The notes under the pieces are model-generated. The model was not told the origin of the DNA. It ran no database searches and saw only the letters and a program-made list of their open reading frames with translations. From Bdellovibrio bacteriovorus W (GTDB lineage Bacteria > Bdellovibrionota > Bdellovibrionia > Bdellovibrionales > Bdellovibrionaceae): a stretch of DNA of 64,000 nucleotides. The translations under genes were made by a program, and so were the position numbers. Where the stretch lies: NCBI GenBank assembly GCA_000525675.1, contig CP002190.1, positions 2,232,001 to 2,296,000 of the forward strand, in the 5' to 3' direction. The stretch's first letter is position 1; every line of letters starts with the position of its first letter. This document shows positions 34,618 through 44,923 of the stretch, piece after piece.

Positions 34618-34797
34618 ATGAAAGTAACTAAAGAAAAAGAAAAGACTAAAAAGAAAGACCCATCTCAGAATGAAGATATCGGTCTCAACTATTCTGCAAA
34701 ATCCTCGCATTTTCAAACTTGTTATAAAAAGAACTTCGATCTTTTGATTCGCCATTACACACGTAAAAATCAAAAGCCCTCGCAATTAGGTCTCTAG
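34618..34797 (+). CDS. Small basic protein of unknown function (59 aa)
   Basis: This is a lysine-rich protein (MKVTKEKEKTKKKDPSQNED...) with a neutral C-terminal part containing SSHFQTCYKKNFDLLIRHY. It has no membrane segment. GGAGG five bases before ATG 34618 and a hairpin terminator just behind the stop make it credible. It is divergent from ftsH and convergent with the glucan synthase gene. Function unknown. Confidence 0.6.
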   Translation: MKVTKEKEKTKKKDPSQNEDIGLNYSAKSSHFQTCYKKNFDLLIRHYTRKNQKPSQLGL

Positions 34798-34808
34798 TCA
34801 TCTAAAGA

Positions 34809-34847
34809 CGTCTCCATATTCTCTCTCACATGGAGACGCTATTTTTT
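34809..34847 (+). terminator. Rho-independent terminator
   Basis: CGTCTCCAT (34809-34817), 12-base loop, ATGGAGACG (34830-34838), then CTATTTTTT. It ends the 59-residue gene's transcript; the stop of the converging giant gene is inside its tail. Confidence 0.8.
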
Positions 34848-37800
34848 CCTGATGTTCACTACTAGATTCTCAGGGCCTCCAGAATCCTTCAGTAGGATCT
34901 CGGCCTTTTCTTCTCCCTCATTTTGAAGATTCACTTGAATGACATATTGAGTTTTGCCATAGCGGTACTTAATCACATAAGAGTTCCACGAGCGCGGAAC
35001 ACATGGGTCAATCACAAGTCGATCCTCTAAGAGATAAAATCCTAGAATGGACTCTAAACCCGCGCGATAGAACCAAGAGGCTGAGCCGGTATACCAAGAC
35101 CATCCCCCTCTTCCCACATGGGGTGGAACAGCATAAACGTCGGCCGAAATCACATAGGGCTCCACTTTGTACTTAGAAACACCGGAAAGAGTTTCCGTGT
35201 GTAAAATAGGATTAATAAGATTGAAAAACTCCAACGCTTTTTCAGAATCGTTTCTTTGCGCAAAAGCCATAATCACCCAGATGGCAGCATGAGTATACTG
35301 CCCGCCATTTTCACGCACTCCAGGCACATATCCTTTAATATACCCAGGATCATGTCCTATTTTATCAAATGGAGGTTTTAACAACTTGATTAACTTATCC
35401 TCTCGATTGATGAGTTCTTGTTCTAGCTGCTCCATTGCCATACTTATTTGCGGTTCTTGTCCAGCTCCAGAAAGAATCGACCACGTTTGCGAAATAGAAT
35501 CTATTTTACACTCTTCACTCAATGCAGAGCCAACAGGAGTGCCATCGTCAAAATAAGCCCGCCTAAACCAATTTCCATCCCATGCATTCTTATGAATATT
35601 TTCTTTAAGAATTTGTGCATGATCCAAAAACTTTTTGCGCATTTCTTCGTTCTTCACAAAGTCAGAAAATTCATGAATGACTTTAAAAAGAAACCATCCC
35701 ATCCATACACTTTCGCCTTGTCCTTTTTCTCCGATGCGATTCATTCCGTCGTTCCAGTCTCCGCTGCCCATCAATGGCAATCCGTGCTGACCTAATTTTA
35801 AAGATTTCAAAATGGCTCTTTCACAGTGCTCACGCACCGTGGACTTTTGCTCAGAGACCGTCGGTTGAGTATAAGAATCCTCCTGATCTGGATTCAAAAG
35901 AGGGGCTTCTATATATGGGGTGACTTCGTCTAATACACTCTCATCTCCTGTAACACGGATATAGTGACTGACCACCAAAGGTAGCCACAGAAGATCATCG
36001 GCGAAATGGGTGCGCACTCCACGCCCTGTTGGTGGATGCCACCAATGCTGTACATCTCCCTCAGGAAACTGGCGAGAAGAAGCTCTCAGAATATGTTCAC
36101 GCGCAATTTCAGGAGACGAATAGACAAACGCCATCGTATCTTGGAGCTGATCCCTAAAACCATAAGCTCCACCAGACTGATAGAATGCAGAGCGGGCCCA
36201 CATTCGGCAAACCAAGGCTTGATAGAGCAGCCAACGATTCAACATCAGATCAAGACTTTTCTCGGGAGTCTGAACTTCAATAGTGCTCAGCTTATCCTGC
36301 CAAAAGCTGAGAGCATCCTGATATTCAAGCTCAGCCGCCTCTAGATTCATAAATTTATTAATAAGTGCTATCGCTTTGTCGTTATTCTCAGCTTGTCCTA
36401 AAAGAAATAAAACTTCTTTTTCTTCTTGAGGCGCTAACTCGATGTCTGACTGCAAGACCGCACACGGATCAAGTCCAATTCCTTTAGTCATCGAAAGTCC
36501 GCGACGTGATAACCCCTGAGGAGCACTGATCACGCCATTTCGCCCAATGAATTCTTTTCGATCACAAGTAAATCTCCCATTCGCTCCAGAGAGATAACAA
36601 AATGCAACTCTATCTGCGAATTCATGATTGTAAGCGTTTTTAGCAAGAATCGCCGTCGTTGCATCATCCACTTCAGTTAAAATATAAGGGGCTGATTTTT
36701 CTCGAAGATTCCCTAAGACCCATTCTATGTAAGAAAATACAGATAACTTACGACTTCGTCCTCCAGTATTGCGCAATCGTAGGCGTACAAATTTAACGGA
36801 GTTTTCCATAGATACGTACATCAACGTTTGATGGGAAATACCGTGACTATTGTGTTCGATGACCGAGTAACCATGTCCATGTCGAACCAAGTATGGATTC
36901 TCATCGCGAATAGGCAGAGGTAGCGGAGACCAAAACTCACCACTGATTTCATCCCGAATATAAAAACACTCTCCAGGAGCATCCGATACGGCATCATTCG
37001 TCCAAGAAGTGATTCTGTTTTCACGGCTATTTACAGACCACGTATAGCCTGCCCCCGACTCACTCACCTGAAATCCGAAGTCTTTTCCATTAGCAATGAC
37101 ATTGATCCACGGAGCAGGAGTCCATTGGTTTTTCTGTAAATAAATAATATATTCTGCACCGTCTTTACTAAAACCGCCGCATCCATTGAAGTAATCTAAC
37201 TCCGGTCTTTCAAGTGGAGGATTCGAATACTGCCGTTTCTCGGCAATGATTTCTTGGTTCGTTAGATATTTCTCTTTGAAAACTCGACGCGTGATCTGCT
37301 CGCGCAATGTACCACGATCCGTCGAGAGCACAACTCTGGCCATGGCCTGAATCAAAGCTCTATCTCGTTCTGGCATTGTATCCATTTTCAAAATAAACAC
37401 GCCACCTGGCTTATTGAGCCATCCTTGAAATCCTGCAAAGCGCACTTGAAGATTCAGTTCTTCTGCCAAATCTTGCATATAGGTAGAACTCGTATCTGTT
37501 AAGATCACAAAATCAAAACTTAAGCCCTTGAGTCGTAAATACTCGTGCCCTCGCAAAAGTCGTCGAACAATTCCGATATCCCTTCGATCATATACCGTGA
37601 TCGCCACTATCGGTAGATCTCCACTTATACCATAGGGCCAGAGACTTGCCTGCTCACGCGTATACTTCACAAGAACATGAGACGGCTGCCTTAGAGATGG
37701 ATCAGAAAAGATTATTTTTTCTGCAAGTCTTTGAAACAGATAAGCCGCTTCTGAATCTAAATCCAGGTGGCGCAAATCAATTCGTGCCTTTGTCCACGCA

Positions 37801-40800
37801 AGCTTGCTCTCTCGGTCAAACGCATTGATTTCATTAATTCTATCAACGGTCTGCAATATTTCATCTCGCGAATGACAAAATCCCGTGGAAAAAATAACTT
37901 TTCTCGAGCTCTGACCTGGGATTCTAATTCGGATACGTAAAGCAAGTGCTGGGTCCAAAGTCGATCCCGTCGAATTAGATAGAGGTTCAGTTGATTCTAA
38001 TGCCAAAGGGGTCAAAAGATCTCGCCCCCTTCCGATAAATTTTGACCGATCTGTCTCGTACTCTGTATCACCGATCACTCGGGCATCGGTCACCACCCCA
38101 TGAAAAGCCCAGCGTTCTTTGCGCTCGGAAAGACGTGGTCTACGGCGAACAACTAATAGATTTTTTGAATGAATATATTCTGTCTGTAGAAATAAATTTG
38201 AAAACGCCGGATGAGCAACATCATCCGAAAAGCTTGCAAGCACAGGCTCACAATAGCTCGTGATTTCAATATCACGATGAACGAATTCATCATTCGTTAA
38301 TGTCACTTGTCGTAGCTCCGCCATATCATCCGGAGCAACAATAATTTCCATATGTGTTCGCAAGTTTTCATTCTGCCTCCAGAAGTCCACCTTATCTTCG
38401 GCAAAGACGACTCGATAGGCTTCTGGCTCTAAAACATTAGGATTATAAGTAGCAGACCAATACTTTTGCGTTTTGATGTCTCTAATAAAAATAAAGTTTC
38501 CCCAAGGATCGCGAGTTGAATCCTCTCGCCAACGATACATCGCCAGAGTCTCTGCCTTTGAGTAACCGCCCCCTGCCGTAGATACCGTTAACGAGTAACG
38601 ACCATTTGAAAGAATCTGCACTCGAGGTGTGTAGTGGTTCGCCTCAGCATAAGTTCGGTAAAAAGCTTTACTCAAGGCATCCCCTGCGCCCAGCCATTCG
38701 ATCTCAGCAGCCTTGGGTGTTTCAAGCTTCATGCGCGGTGGAATTCTTTCTTGCAGTAACTCCTGCACGGCACGAATTCGAAGGTCTTGATGAAATCTCT
38801 TTTGCATTAAGTTGTCGTTTAAAATATTGTCGACAGCAATCAAGCTCATTCCCTGATGATGAGCCATAAACGATCTTACAACGGCAAAATTTTGAGTTTC
38901 AGAAAGTCTCTCTGCCGTATAGTCGATGGATTCATAAAATCCATAGGGTGTCAGCAACTCCATATCTTGAAGCTCTTTCAGATTGCGCAGGGACCATTCT
39001 GGATTCACTAAGCCCGCCAAAAAACTTGAATATGGAGAAACCACTAAGTCGTGCCCAAGCCCTCGCTTCAGACCCAATCCTGGAATTCCAAACGGCCCAT
39101 ATTGATAGTTAAAATTCAAATCCCGCGCATTGTACCCAGCCTCCGAAACACCCCATGGTATCTTTAGCTTCTTGCCATAGCTAATCTGACGGCGAACAAC
39201 CGCGCGAATGGTTTCGTCCAGCAAAGTGTTTTCGAAACTTTTCATGATAAGATTAGGCATTAAGTATTCAAACATCGAGGCGGACCAAGACACCAAGGCC
39301 CGACCGCCTGAGATCGGCACTAACTTGCGCCCCAACCTAAACCAGTGCTTCACTGGTATTTGCCGAAGCGCAACAGCTATCAAGCTCGCTGTGCGTGCTT
39401 CCGAAGCTAAAAGGTCGTAATACGAGTTATCAAATCTTCCCTCTGAAACATTGTATCCGATGACAAAGACTTCTCTGTCTTTGTTTAAGAGAAACTTAAA
39501 GTTGATCGTATTTAAAAGACTCTCGCAAAGTGCTTGGATCTTTTGTGTCTGCTTTGAAATTTTTTGACAATAACTAGCTGCATTTTCTAGATCATGCAGA
39601 GTTTTATCATACTGAAGATCTGTGCCAGAAAATACATCTGGATTCTTTTCGATGAATAAACGACAGTTTGATAGGCAGTGATCAAAATGTCTCAAGCTTT
39701 GTGCCTTCTGTAGCTCTTGAAGATGCTCAGTCACTTCCCGCAACGTGCTGTTTCCACCAACGGCAAGGTGCCTTAAGAGCGCGTCAGTATTGAGGCCCAA
39801 ACATGGAGCCAGTATTTCCGCTTCCTCATTAAATGCAGAAATACGACTATAAAGCATGTCAACTTTCTGACGAACTCTATAGTAGTATTTGGCTCCCTTC
39901 TCTACCTCCAGAGCCAAAATACTGTCTCTTACTTCTGCCAAAGTTTTTCGTAAGTCTGAAAAGTAATTGAGCCATTCTTTAATATTCCGCGGTGGATCCT
40001 GCTTTAGCAATTCTTGGCAATGCTCTAAGTTTTTTTGTAGATGATTGGATATGGTCTCGGTTGATAAAGCGCTTTTTTCACTCAACTCTGCCAGATCAGA
40101 AATAAGACCTTCTAATCCTACCGTCAGAGATCTTAAAATCTTCAAATTAAAAAAATCTTTATCGTAAAAGTCAGTTAAAGACTGAGAAACCGCCACCAAA
40201 TAGGCCGCGTAATTTCCACTATCCACCAAAGAGACATACTTCGGGTGAAGTGGCTCTAACGTTTTTGTATCATACCAATTTAAAAGATGGCCTTCAAAAT
40301 GCTCCATCTTCTGAATCGTTTCCAAAGTATCAGACAAGCGTTGAATCGTCTGCCCTTTAGAAATGAATCCTAAATCGTGAGCCGCGATACTAGATAAGAG
40401 ATAGAGACCTATATTAGTTGGCGAAGTACGATGAGCCACTACTGGGGACGGGTCTTCCTGAACATTATCAGGTGGTAACCAGTTATCCCCTTTCGTGACA
40501 AAGGTCTCAAAGAAGTACCAAATCCTTTGCGCCATATCTAAGTAGTAGTTCTCGTCCTCTAACCTAAGAGTTGGCTTCGTTTTTCTAACTCTCTTCGAGG
40601 TCCACTCATCAACAATATAGTAAAGACTCCAAGCTATAACAAAAGGTATCGCCAAAAGCATTCCCAATGGATGACGGACAAAAAGCGTTCCCGCCATCAC
40701 TAAAATACAAACTATGACTACACTGTATGATTTCTGCCAAAAGGCTTTCGTGCTTAAAGCGGACTTCTCAACAACTGCCGAAGGGACCCATTCAAGACAC

Positions 40801-43499
40801 TTTTTTTGCGAAACGCTCACTCTATAAATGGCTCTTACGACGGCGTCGATCTCCACCAGACTTCGATGTGCTAAGAAAATTAAGTTAAAGGAAAACTGCC
40901 ATAGATGAACTCTTAACTTTCCAAGTTCCGCCCAAAAGTTATTAATCCACCCTGAGCTGGTTGTTTTCATCAACCCCCGAAAAAGCTGAAGAACAGGTGG
41001 AAGTGCTACCAGACAAATCGTGAAAAGTGTCCACTCCAATGCAGACCCATCTAAAAATACCCAACCTATTACAAACGAGAGAAAAAAAGCTGCCGACACT
41101 AAACTTCTTCTTAAGTTATCGTAAATCTTCCATCGATTTATAAGACTGAGTGAATTTCGAACCTTGCCGTGAGCTGACGGCACCCTAGGTAGAATCCATG
41201 AGGCAATTTGCCAATCCCCTCGGACCCAGCGGTGTTGGCGGGTGATATAGCTTGAGTAGCTCTTTGGATAATCGTCGATAAATTCGATATCGGAGGCAAA
41301 ACCTGCCCGAGCAAAAGAGCCCTCAATCAAATCGTGACTTAGAATTCTATTCTCAGGAAAACGGCCTTCCGTTCTTTCAATAAACGCATCCACGTTATAG
41401 AGACCTTTTCCTGCAAATATCCCCTCGTCAAAAAGATCTTGATAGATATCAGATATAGCCGTGGTGTACGGATCTAAGCCAGTGTTACTAGAGTTAATCA
41501 TCGCAAAAGTTGAAGCGGATGAACTTTCAATAGAAACGCTAATTCTCGGTTGAATAATACCAAATTTATTTCGATTCAAAGGATATAGAGCTGTTCCTAC
41601 TAATTTTTTTGCCGTCCCTAGGCCCATCTGCGTATCACTATCCAAAGTGATCACGTATTTAATGTCCTTACCGATTTCATAGGGCAAGGTTGACATAATG
41701 AAGCTAGTCTCGCGGCTACCACGTAAATATTTGTTGAGCTCTTCAATCTTGCCACGTTTTCTTTCCCAACCGATCCATTTTCCCTCTTGGGCATTCCAGA
41801 GTCTTTTGCGATGAAACAAGTGAAATAGCGTCTGATGAGAAGGATACTTTTCATTGAGACGATCTATTAAAGTCTGAGCAAGATTTAGCAATTCATGATC
41901 GGCAGGATCATTTTCAATATGCGAGTCCGTATAATCCGTCACCAAGGCAAAGAAGAGATTGTCTTCTGTGTTGGCCAAGTAATGAACTTCCAATCTCTGT
42001 ACAATTTCTCTTATGTACTTTCGATCTACTAACATCGAAGGAATAATAACCAGCGTCTTGCTTTCCGATGGAATTCCTTTTTCTAACTCGTACTTACCAA
42101 GAATTCTTGGCGGCAAAACTTCGGAGAGAATAAAGTTAGCGATATTGACGGACATATCGCTGATGGGAATCAGAATAATAAATGAAATAATCGTCAATCC
42201 AAAGAGTGGCGTATCCCTATTCAGTAAAAACAAGAGAGGAGCTAAAAATATGACGAATGCAATGAGACACATCAAAAAAATGTAAGAGGTCGTAGGAAAA
42301 GTGTACATCCATCGCCTGAACCTTTCGCCCCAGGGCGACTTATAGGCGAAGGCATCCTCCAGAACTTTCTGCAATCCACCATGAATATACTCCCCGATAA
42401 ACACATTGGATGTTTGCCCCGTTAAAACGACTCTAGCAGCAATCGCCAACTCTTCGGATTGAGTTATTTTCGCTATTCTTTCGACTTTTTTTCTAAAAAT
42501 ATCGCGCGTTCCGAAATCAAGATCCCAATAGGTATCTGTATGTTCCTTGGCAAGCTCCCTATCCAGCAAGGAGACGCTTTCAAAAAATGTTTTCCAATTA
42601 ATATTTGAAAGTAGCCTCATGCTGGTTATGATGTTTGCAATACTCACTTGATTTGCAGCTTGATGGCGATGCTCTGTCTGAACAATTTCTTCGCTAGTTT
42701 TATTGAGCTTGGAAAGTCGTTGCTCCAGCATTTCGATCGCTGGCCAAACATCAACCTCCTGTTCCCGCAGTCGCTTTACTAAATGGGCGATAAAAGAGTA
42801 TTCCGTTTCAAGAGACTCTTCTGTGAAGTCAGGAAATTCTTGTAGGAACTCTTGCAGTTTTTCTTGAGACGATGCCGTTTCAATGATTCTATCAGCCACC
42901 TGATCCGCCAGATTGCGCTGGCCTTTATCCCAGATAATTCTAAGAACCAAACGTCGGATGTTTTCAACCAAAGCCAACCTTAAGGTAATCGGCAGGGCCC
43001 ACAATTCTCCAACCCGAAGATATGCCTTCTTCTGATATGAATTTACAAACTGCCTTATCAGATCAACACTTAGATTACTATCGGTATGAGCAATAAGAGC
43101 CAACGCAATTCCATATACCCGCGGATAGCCGAATAAATCTCCCTCTCCAAGGCGAGGAAGCTCTCGGTAATAGGATGTAGGCAAATCCTTCTGAATTTCG
43201 CGAATCTGCTCTTCAATAATATGAAAGTTATCAATGAACCATTCTGCACCAGGAGTGGTGTACTCGCTTCCTTTGGTGGATTGGATGAGGATTTTGTAGC
43301 TTTCAAGAATTCTTTCGGAATTGGTTTTGTTTCTAGCAATCAACGGCTGAAGTTTTTTTATCTTTAAATCAACAACAAGGTGCTCAGCCAAGTATTGAGC
43401 AAACTCTTCCATCCGCTCATTACTATATATTTCTGAACGAATTGGAGCTTCCATCACCTCAATAATCTGCGGATGTCGCACTTTTCTAAACAACTCCAT
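34839..43499 (-). CDS. Cyclic beta-1,2-glucan synthase-like giant protein (NdvB/Cgs type)
   Basis: This is a 2886-residue protein, the usual size for NdvB/Cgs (about 2800). Its order is as follows. An N-terminal region of about 400 residues leads into membrane helices. The GT84/GT2 synthase domain has ITLDSD (Asp620) and RQHRW (Trp758). A further membrane block spans about residues 790-970. The glucoamylase-like domain has SEAGYNARDLNFNYQYGPFG (about residue 1450). Two carbohydrate-binding GH94-related domains lead to the C-terminal GH94 phosphorylase-type barrel with MGSGDWNDGMN (about residue 2580). Known members build and cyclise periplasmic beta-1,2-glucans used in osmotic adaptation. Start ATG 43499 has AGAGGAG directly against it, an unusually short spacing; ATG 43454 behind TTGAGG is an alternative. 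Confidence 0.92.
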   Translation of the reverse strand: MELFRKVRHPQIIEVMEAPIRSEIYSNERMEEFAQYLAEHLVVDLKIKKLQPLIARNKTNSERILESYKILIQSTKGSEYTTPGAEWFIDNFHIIEEQIREIQKDLPTSYYRELPRLGEGDLFGYPRVYGIALALIAHTDSNLSVDLIRQFVNSYQKKAYLRVGELWALPITLRLALVENIRRLVLRIIWDKGQRNLADQVADRIIETASSQEKLQEFLQEFPDFTEESLETEYSFIAHLVKRLREQEVDVWPAIEMLEQRLSKLNKTSEEIVQTEHRHQAANQVSIANIITSMRLLSNINWKTFFESVSLLDRELAKEHTDTYWDLDFGTRDIFRKKVERIAKITQSEELAIAARVVLTGQTSNVFIGEYIHGGLQKVLEDAFAYKSPWGERFRRWMYTFPTTSYIFLMCLIAFVIFLAPLLFLLNRDTPLFGLTIISFIILIPISDMSVNIANFILSEVLPPRILGKYELEKGIPSESKTLVIIPSMLVDRKYIREIVQRLEVHYLANTEDNLFFALVTDYTDSHIENDPADHELLNLAQTLIDRLNEKYPSHQTLFHLFHRKRLWNAQEGKWIGWERKRGKIEELNKYLRGSRETSFIMSTLPYEIGKDIKYVITLDSDTQMGLGTAKKLVGTALYPLNRNKFGIIQPRISVSIESSSASTFAMINSSNTGLDPYTTAISDIYQDLFDEGIFAGKGLYNVDAFIERTEGRFPENRILSHDLIEGSFARAGFASDIEFIDDYPKSYSSYITRQHRWVRGDWQIASWILPRVPSAHGKVRNSLSLINRWKIYDNLRRSLVSAAFFLSFVIGWVFLDGSALEWTLFTICLVALPPVLQLFRGLMKTTSSGWINNFWAELGKLRVHLWQFSFNLIFLAHRSLVEIDAVVRAIYRVSVSQKKCLEWVPSAVVEKSALSTKAFWQKSYSVVIVCILVMAGTLFVRHPLGMLLAIPFVIAWSLYYIVDEWTSKRVRKTKPTLRLEDENYYLDMAQRIWYFFETFVTKGDNWLPPDNVQEDPSPVVAHRTSPTNIGLYLLSSIAAHDLGFISKGQTIQRLSDTLETIQKMEHFEGHLLNWYDTKTLEPLHPKYVSLVDSGNYAAYLVAVSQSLTDFYDKDFFNLKILRSLTVGLEGLISDLAELSEKSALSTETISNHLQKNLEHCQELLKQDPPRNIKEWLNYFSDLRKTLAEVRDSILALEVEKGAKYYYRVRQKVDMLYSRISAFNEEAEILAPCLGLNTDALLRHLAVGGNSTLREVTEHLQELQKAQSLRHFDHCLSNCRLFIEKNPDVFSGTDLQYDKTLHDLENAASYCQKISKQTQKIQALCESLLNTINFKFLLNKDREVFVIGYNVSEGRFDNSYYDLLASEARTASLIAVALRQIPVKHWFRLGRKLVPISGGRALVSWSASMFEYLMPNLIMKSFENTLLDETIRAVVRRQISYGKKLKIPWGVSEAGYNARDLNFNYQYGPFGIPGLGLKRGLGHDLVVSPYSSFLAGLVNPEWSLRNLKELQDMELLTPYGFYESIDYTAERLSETQNFAVVRSFMAHHQGMSLIAVDNILNDNLMQKRFHQDLRIRAVQELLQERIPPRMKLETPKAAEIEWLGAGDALSKAFYRTYAEANHYTPRVQILSNGRYSLTVSTAGGGYSKAETLAMYRWREDSTRDPWGNFIFIRDIKTQKYWSATYNPNVLEPEAYRVVFAEDKVDFWRQNENLRTHMEIIVAPDDMAELRQVTLTNDEFVHRDIEITSYCEPVLASFSDDVAHPAFSNLFLQTEYIHSKNLLVVRRRPRLSERKERWAFHGVVTDARVIGDTEYETDRSKFIGRGRDLLTPLALESTEPLSNSTGSTLDPALALRIRIRIPGQSSRKVIFSTGFCHSRDEILQTVDRINEINAFDRESKLAWTKARIDLRHLDLDSEAAYLFQRLAEKIIFSDPSLRQPSHVLVKYTREQASLWPYGISGDLPIVAITVYDRRDIGIVRRLLRGHEYLRLKGLSFDFVILTDTSSTYMQDLAEELNLQVRFAGFQGWLNKPGGVFILKMDTMPERDRALIQAMARVVLSTDRGTLREQITRRVFKEKYLTNQEIIAEKRQYSNPPLERPELDYFNGCGGFSKDGAEYIIYLQKNQWTPAPWINVIANGKDFGFQVSESGAGYTWSVNSRENRITSWTNDAVSDAPGECFYIRDEISGEFWSPLPLPIRDENPYLVRHGHGYSVIEHNSHGISHQTLMYVSMENSVKFVRLRLRNTGGRSRKLSVFSYIEWVLGNLREKSAPYILTEVDDATTAILAKNAYNHEFADRVAFCYLSGANGRFTCDRKEFIGRNGVISAPQGLSRRGLSMTKGIGLDPCAVLQSDIELAPQEEKEVLFLLGQAENNDKAIALINKFMNLEAAELEYQDALSFWQDKLSTIEVQTPEKSLDLMLNRWLLYQALVCRMWARSAFYQSGGAYGFRDQLQDTMAFVYSSPEIAREHILRASSRQFPEGDVQHWWHPPTGRGVRTHFADDLLWLPLVVSHYIRVTGDESVLDEVTPYIEAPLLNPDQEDSYTQPTVSEQKSTVREHCERAILKSLKLGQHGLPLMGSGDWNDGMNRIGEKGQGESVWMGWFLFKVIHEFSDFVKNEEMRKKFLDHAQILKENIHKNAWDGNWFRRAYFDDGTPVGSALSEECKIDSISQTWSILSGAGQEPQISMAMEQLEQELINREDKLIKLLKPPFDKIGHDPGYIKGYVPGVRENGGQYTHAAIWVIMAFAQRNDSEKALEFFNLINPILHTETLSGVSKYKVEPYVISADVYAVPPHVGRGGWSWYTGSASWFYRAGLESILGFYLLEDRLVIDPCVPRSWNSYVIKYRYGKTQYVIQVNLQNEGEEKAEILLKDSGGPENLVVNIRKK

Positions 43500-43608
43500 C
43501 TCCTCTGAATACTCGTCAAAGGAAATTGATATGCTCTAGCTTTGGCTCTGACAACGAAAGCCCAGAGAGGCTGTGCAAAGACAGCCCTTAGATTAAAGAT
43601 TCATAATC

Positions 43609-44577
43609 TTAATGTGTGATAGTACTGGCCCGGCAAAGTAATACTGGAACTGGCGACTTCATTAAAATTTTACGTGCACTTCCCCCTAGAGCTGCCTGTG
43701 AATGACTTACAGTTCCCATCAAAACGAGATCATAATCATCTTGCACTTCATGAAGAACAGACTTAACAAAATCTTTTTCTTCACTCAAAAAAAGACCCTC
43801 ACAACTGATTCCTCGATTTTTCAAATAATCGAGTCTCTTTTCGTAAAGACGCTTTGATTCCGATAACATATTTTTAGAGATCATTTCTACATTCTCTGGA
43901 GTGAGTTCGTGGGCTGTAAAACTTTTTTTGAAGTCCTTCACCCTTTCCGCATGCGAATGACAGAGCACGATGTGACCTCCCGTTTTTCGCGCAATGTAAT
44001 GGGCATAAACTTCCGCCATTCGACTCATGCGCGATAAATCCGTTATCAATAATATTTTCAGTCTTTTCGCTTCATCAATTTGAAATCCATTTTCAATGGC
44101 TGCTGGGCCAAAGATCAACAATGGAACCTTTGCATGCGCGACTAAGTTTTCTGTGACCTTACCTAGAAACGTCTTTTTAACACCAGCCCCTTTTCCGGCA
44201 CTCACAATGATAAACCTTGGCGATGGAACATCGATCCTTTCGCTCCAACTTAAGAGGGTTTCAGCCACCTCTCCTTCTTCCACATAAAAACCGACATTAG
44301 ATGCTTCACCACTCATTGTTTTGTACAAGCTTTCAAAAACTTCCTTCTGTGTGGCCGACAAAACAGGGCTGCGATTTTTCTGAAATAAAGATTTCGGCGT
44401 GTTTTGAATATAGAGAACACTCAATGGCATATCCAATCGGCGCGAAATTTCTTCACTAAACTGCGACACTAGATAAGAGTTATCCGAATCCCCTCTTACC
44501 CGATTGAGGTCCTCTGCTAAAAGGATTGTGCGTCCCTTTGGTGCCACTGACTTCGTCACATCAAAGACTTTCGACAT
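43609..44577 (-). CDS. Tandem universal stress protein (UspA family)
   Basis: This is a 322-residue protein built from two Usp domains, residues 15-155 and 160-320. The second carries the ATP-binding signature GTVSHSQAALGGSARKILMKSPVPVLLC; the first has a degenerate form ending VPLLIFGP. Family members bind ATP or other nucleotides and help survive starvation and oxidative or envelope stress; the biochemical role is vague. AAAGGAG seven bases before ATG 44577. The giant glucan synthase follows 109 bases on, with only a weak hairpin between, so the two may be co-transcribed. Confidence 0.9.
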   Translation of the reverse strand: MSKVFDVTKSVAPKGRTILLAEDLNRVRGDSDNSYLVSQFSEEISRRLDMPLSVLYIQNTPKSLFQKNRSPVLSATQKEVFESLYKTMSGEASNVGFYVEEGEVAETLLSWSERIDVPSPRFIIVSAGKGAGVKKTFLGKVTENLVAHAKVPLLIFGPAAIENGFQIDEAKRLKILLITDLSRMSRMAEVYAHYIARKTGGHIVLCHSHAERVKDFKKSFTAHELTPENVEMISKNMLSESKRLYEKRLDYLKNRGISCEGLFLSEEKDFVKSVLHEVQDDYDLVLMGTVSHSQAALGGSARKILMKSPVPVLLCRASTITH

Positions 44578-44923
44578 ATAGGACTCCTTTTCTTGCTTCA
44601 GCCCCTTGGACTCTTAAACTTGTCCTTTTAAGTCTAACCTCGCTCTGTCTATTTTAAAGATCCAATACAATGTTAAAGTGCATAGGACTTTCATTCCCGT
44701 TTCTTCCTGAACCGTAAGAGTTCGGCGTGTTTTGCATCAGTATTTCGCCAAAAGACGCTTCTTGCCCTCGATCTCCGATAAAATAACTTAAGTAAAGATT
44801 CTAGATAGCAAAGGAATTGCGAGGACTTCTTTTCTAAAGAAAGAATCCTCATATCAAAAAGGGTATGGAGAGATATTTTGGTAAAGGTCGCAAAGAGTCT
44901 CTTCAATTAACAAAGGAGTTGTT
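44578..44923. other. 346-base intergenic region
   Basis: It separates the divergent Usp and DUF4383-like genes, and so must hold both promoters. One clear structure, a hairpin at 44821-44850, is listed separately. No small ORF with a ribosome site was found. Confidence 0.6.
44821..44850. other. Hairpin in the leader of the DUF4383-like gene
   Basis: GAGGA-C-TTCTTT / AAAGAA-AGA-ATCCTC type stem with a short loop; no T-run. It sits about 75 bases before the start codon and may act on the mRNA leader. Confidence 0.45.

Noticed and set aside
36006-36344. Plus-strand frames opposite the giant glucan synthase gene
   Set aside because: Several frames of 60-115 codons occur by chance over 8.7 kb; none has a ribosome site or protein-like composition.
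43569-43586. GGCTGT/ACAGCC hairpin between Usp and the glucan synthase as a terminator
   Set aside because: Only six pairs and no T-run; it would not stop transcription reliably.
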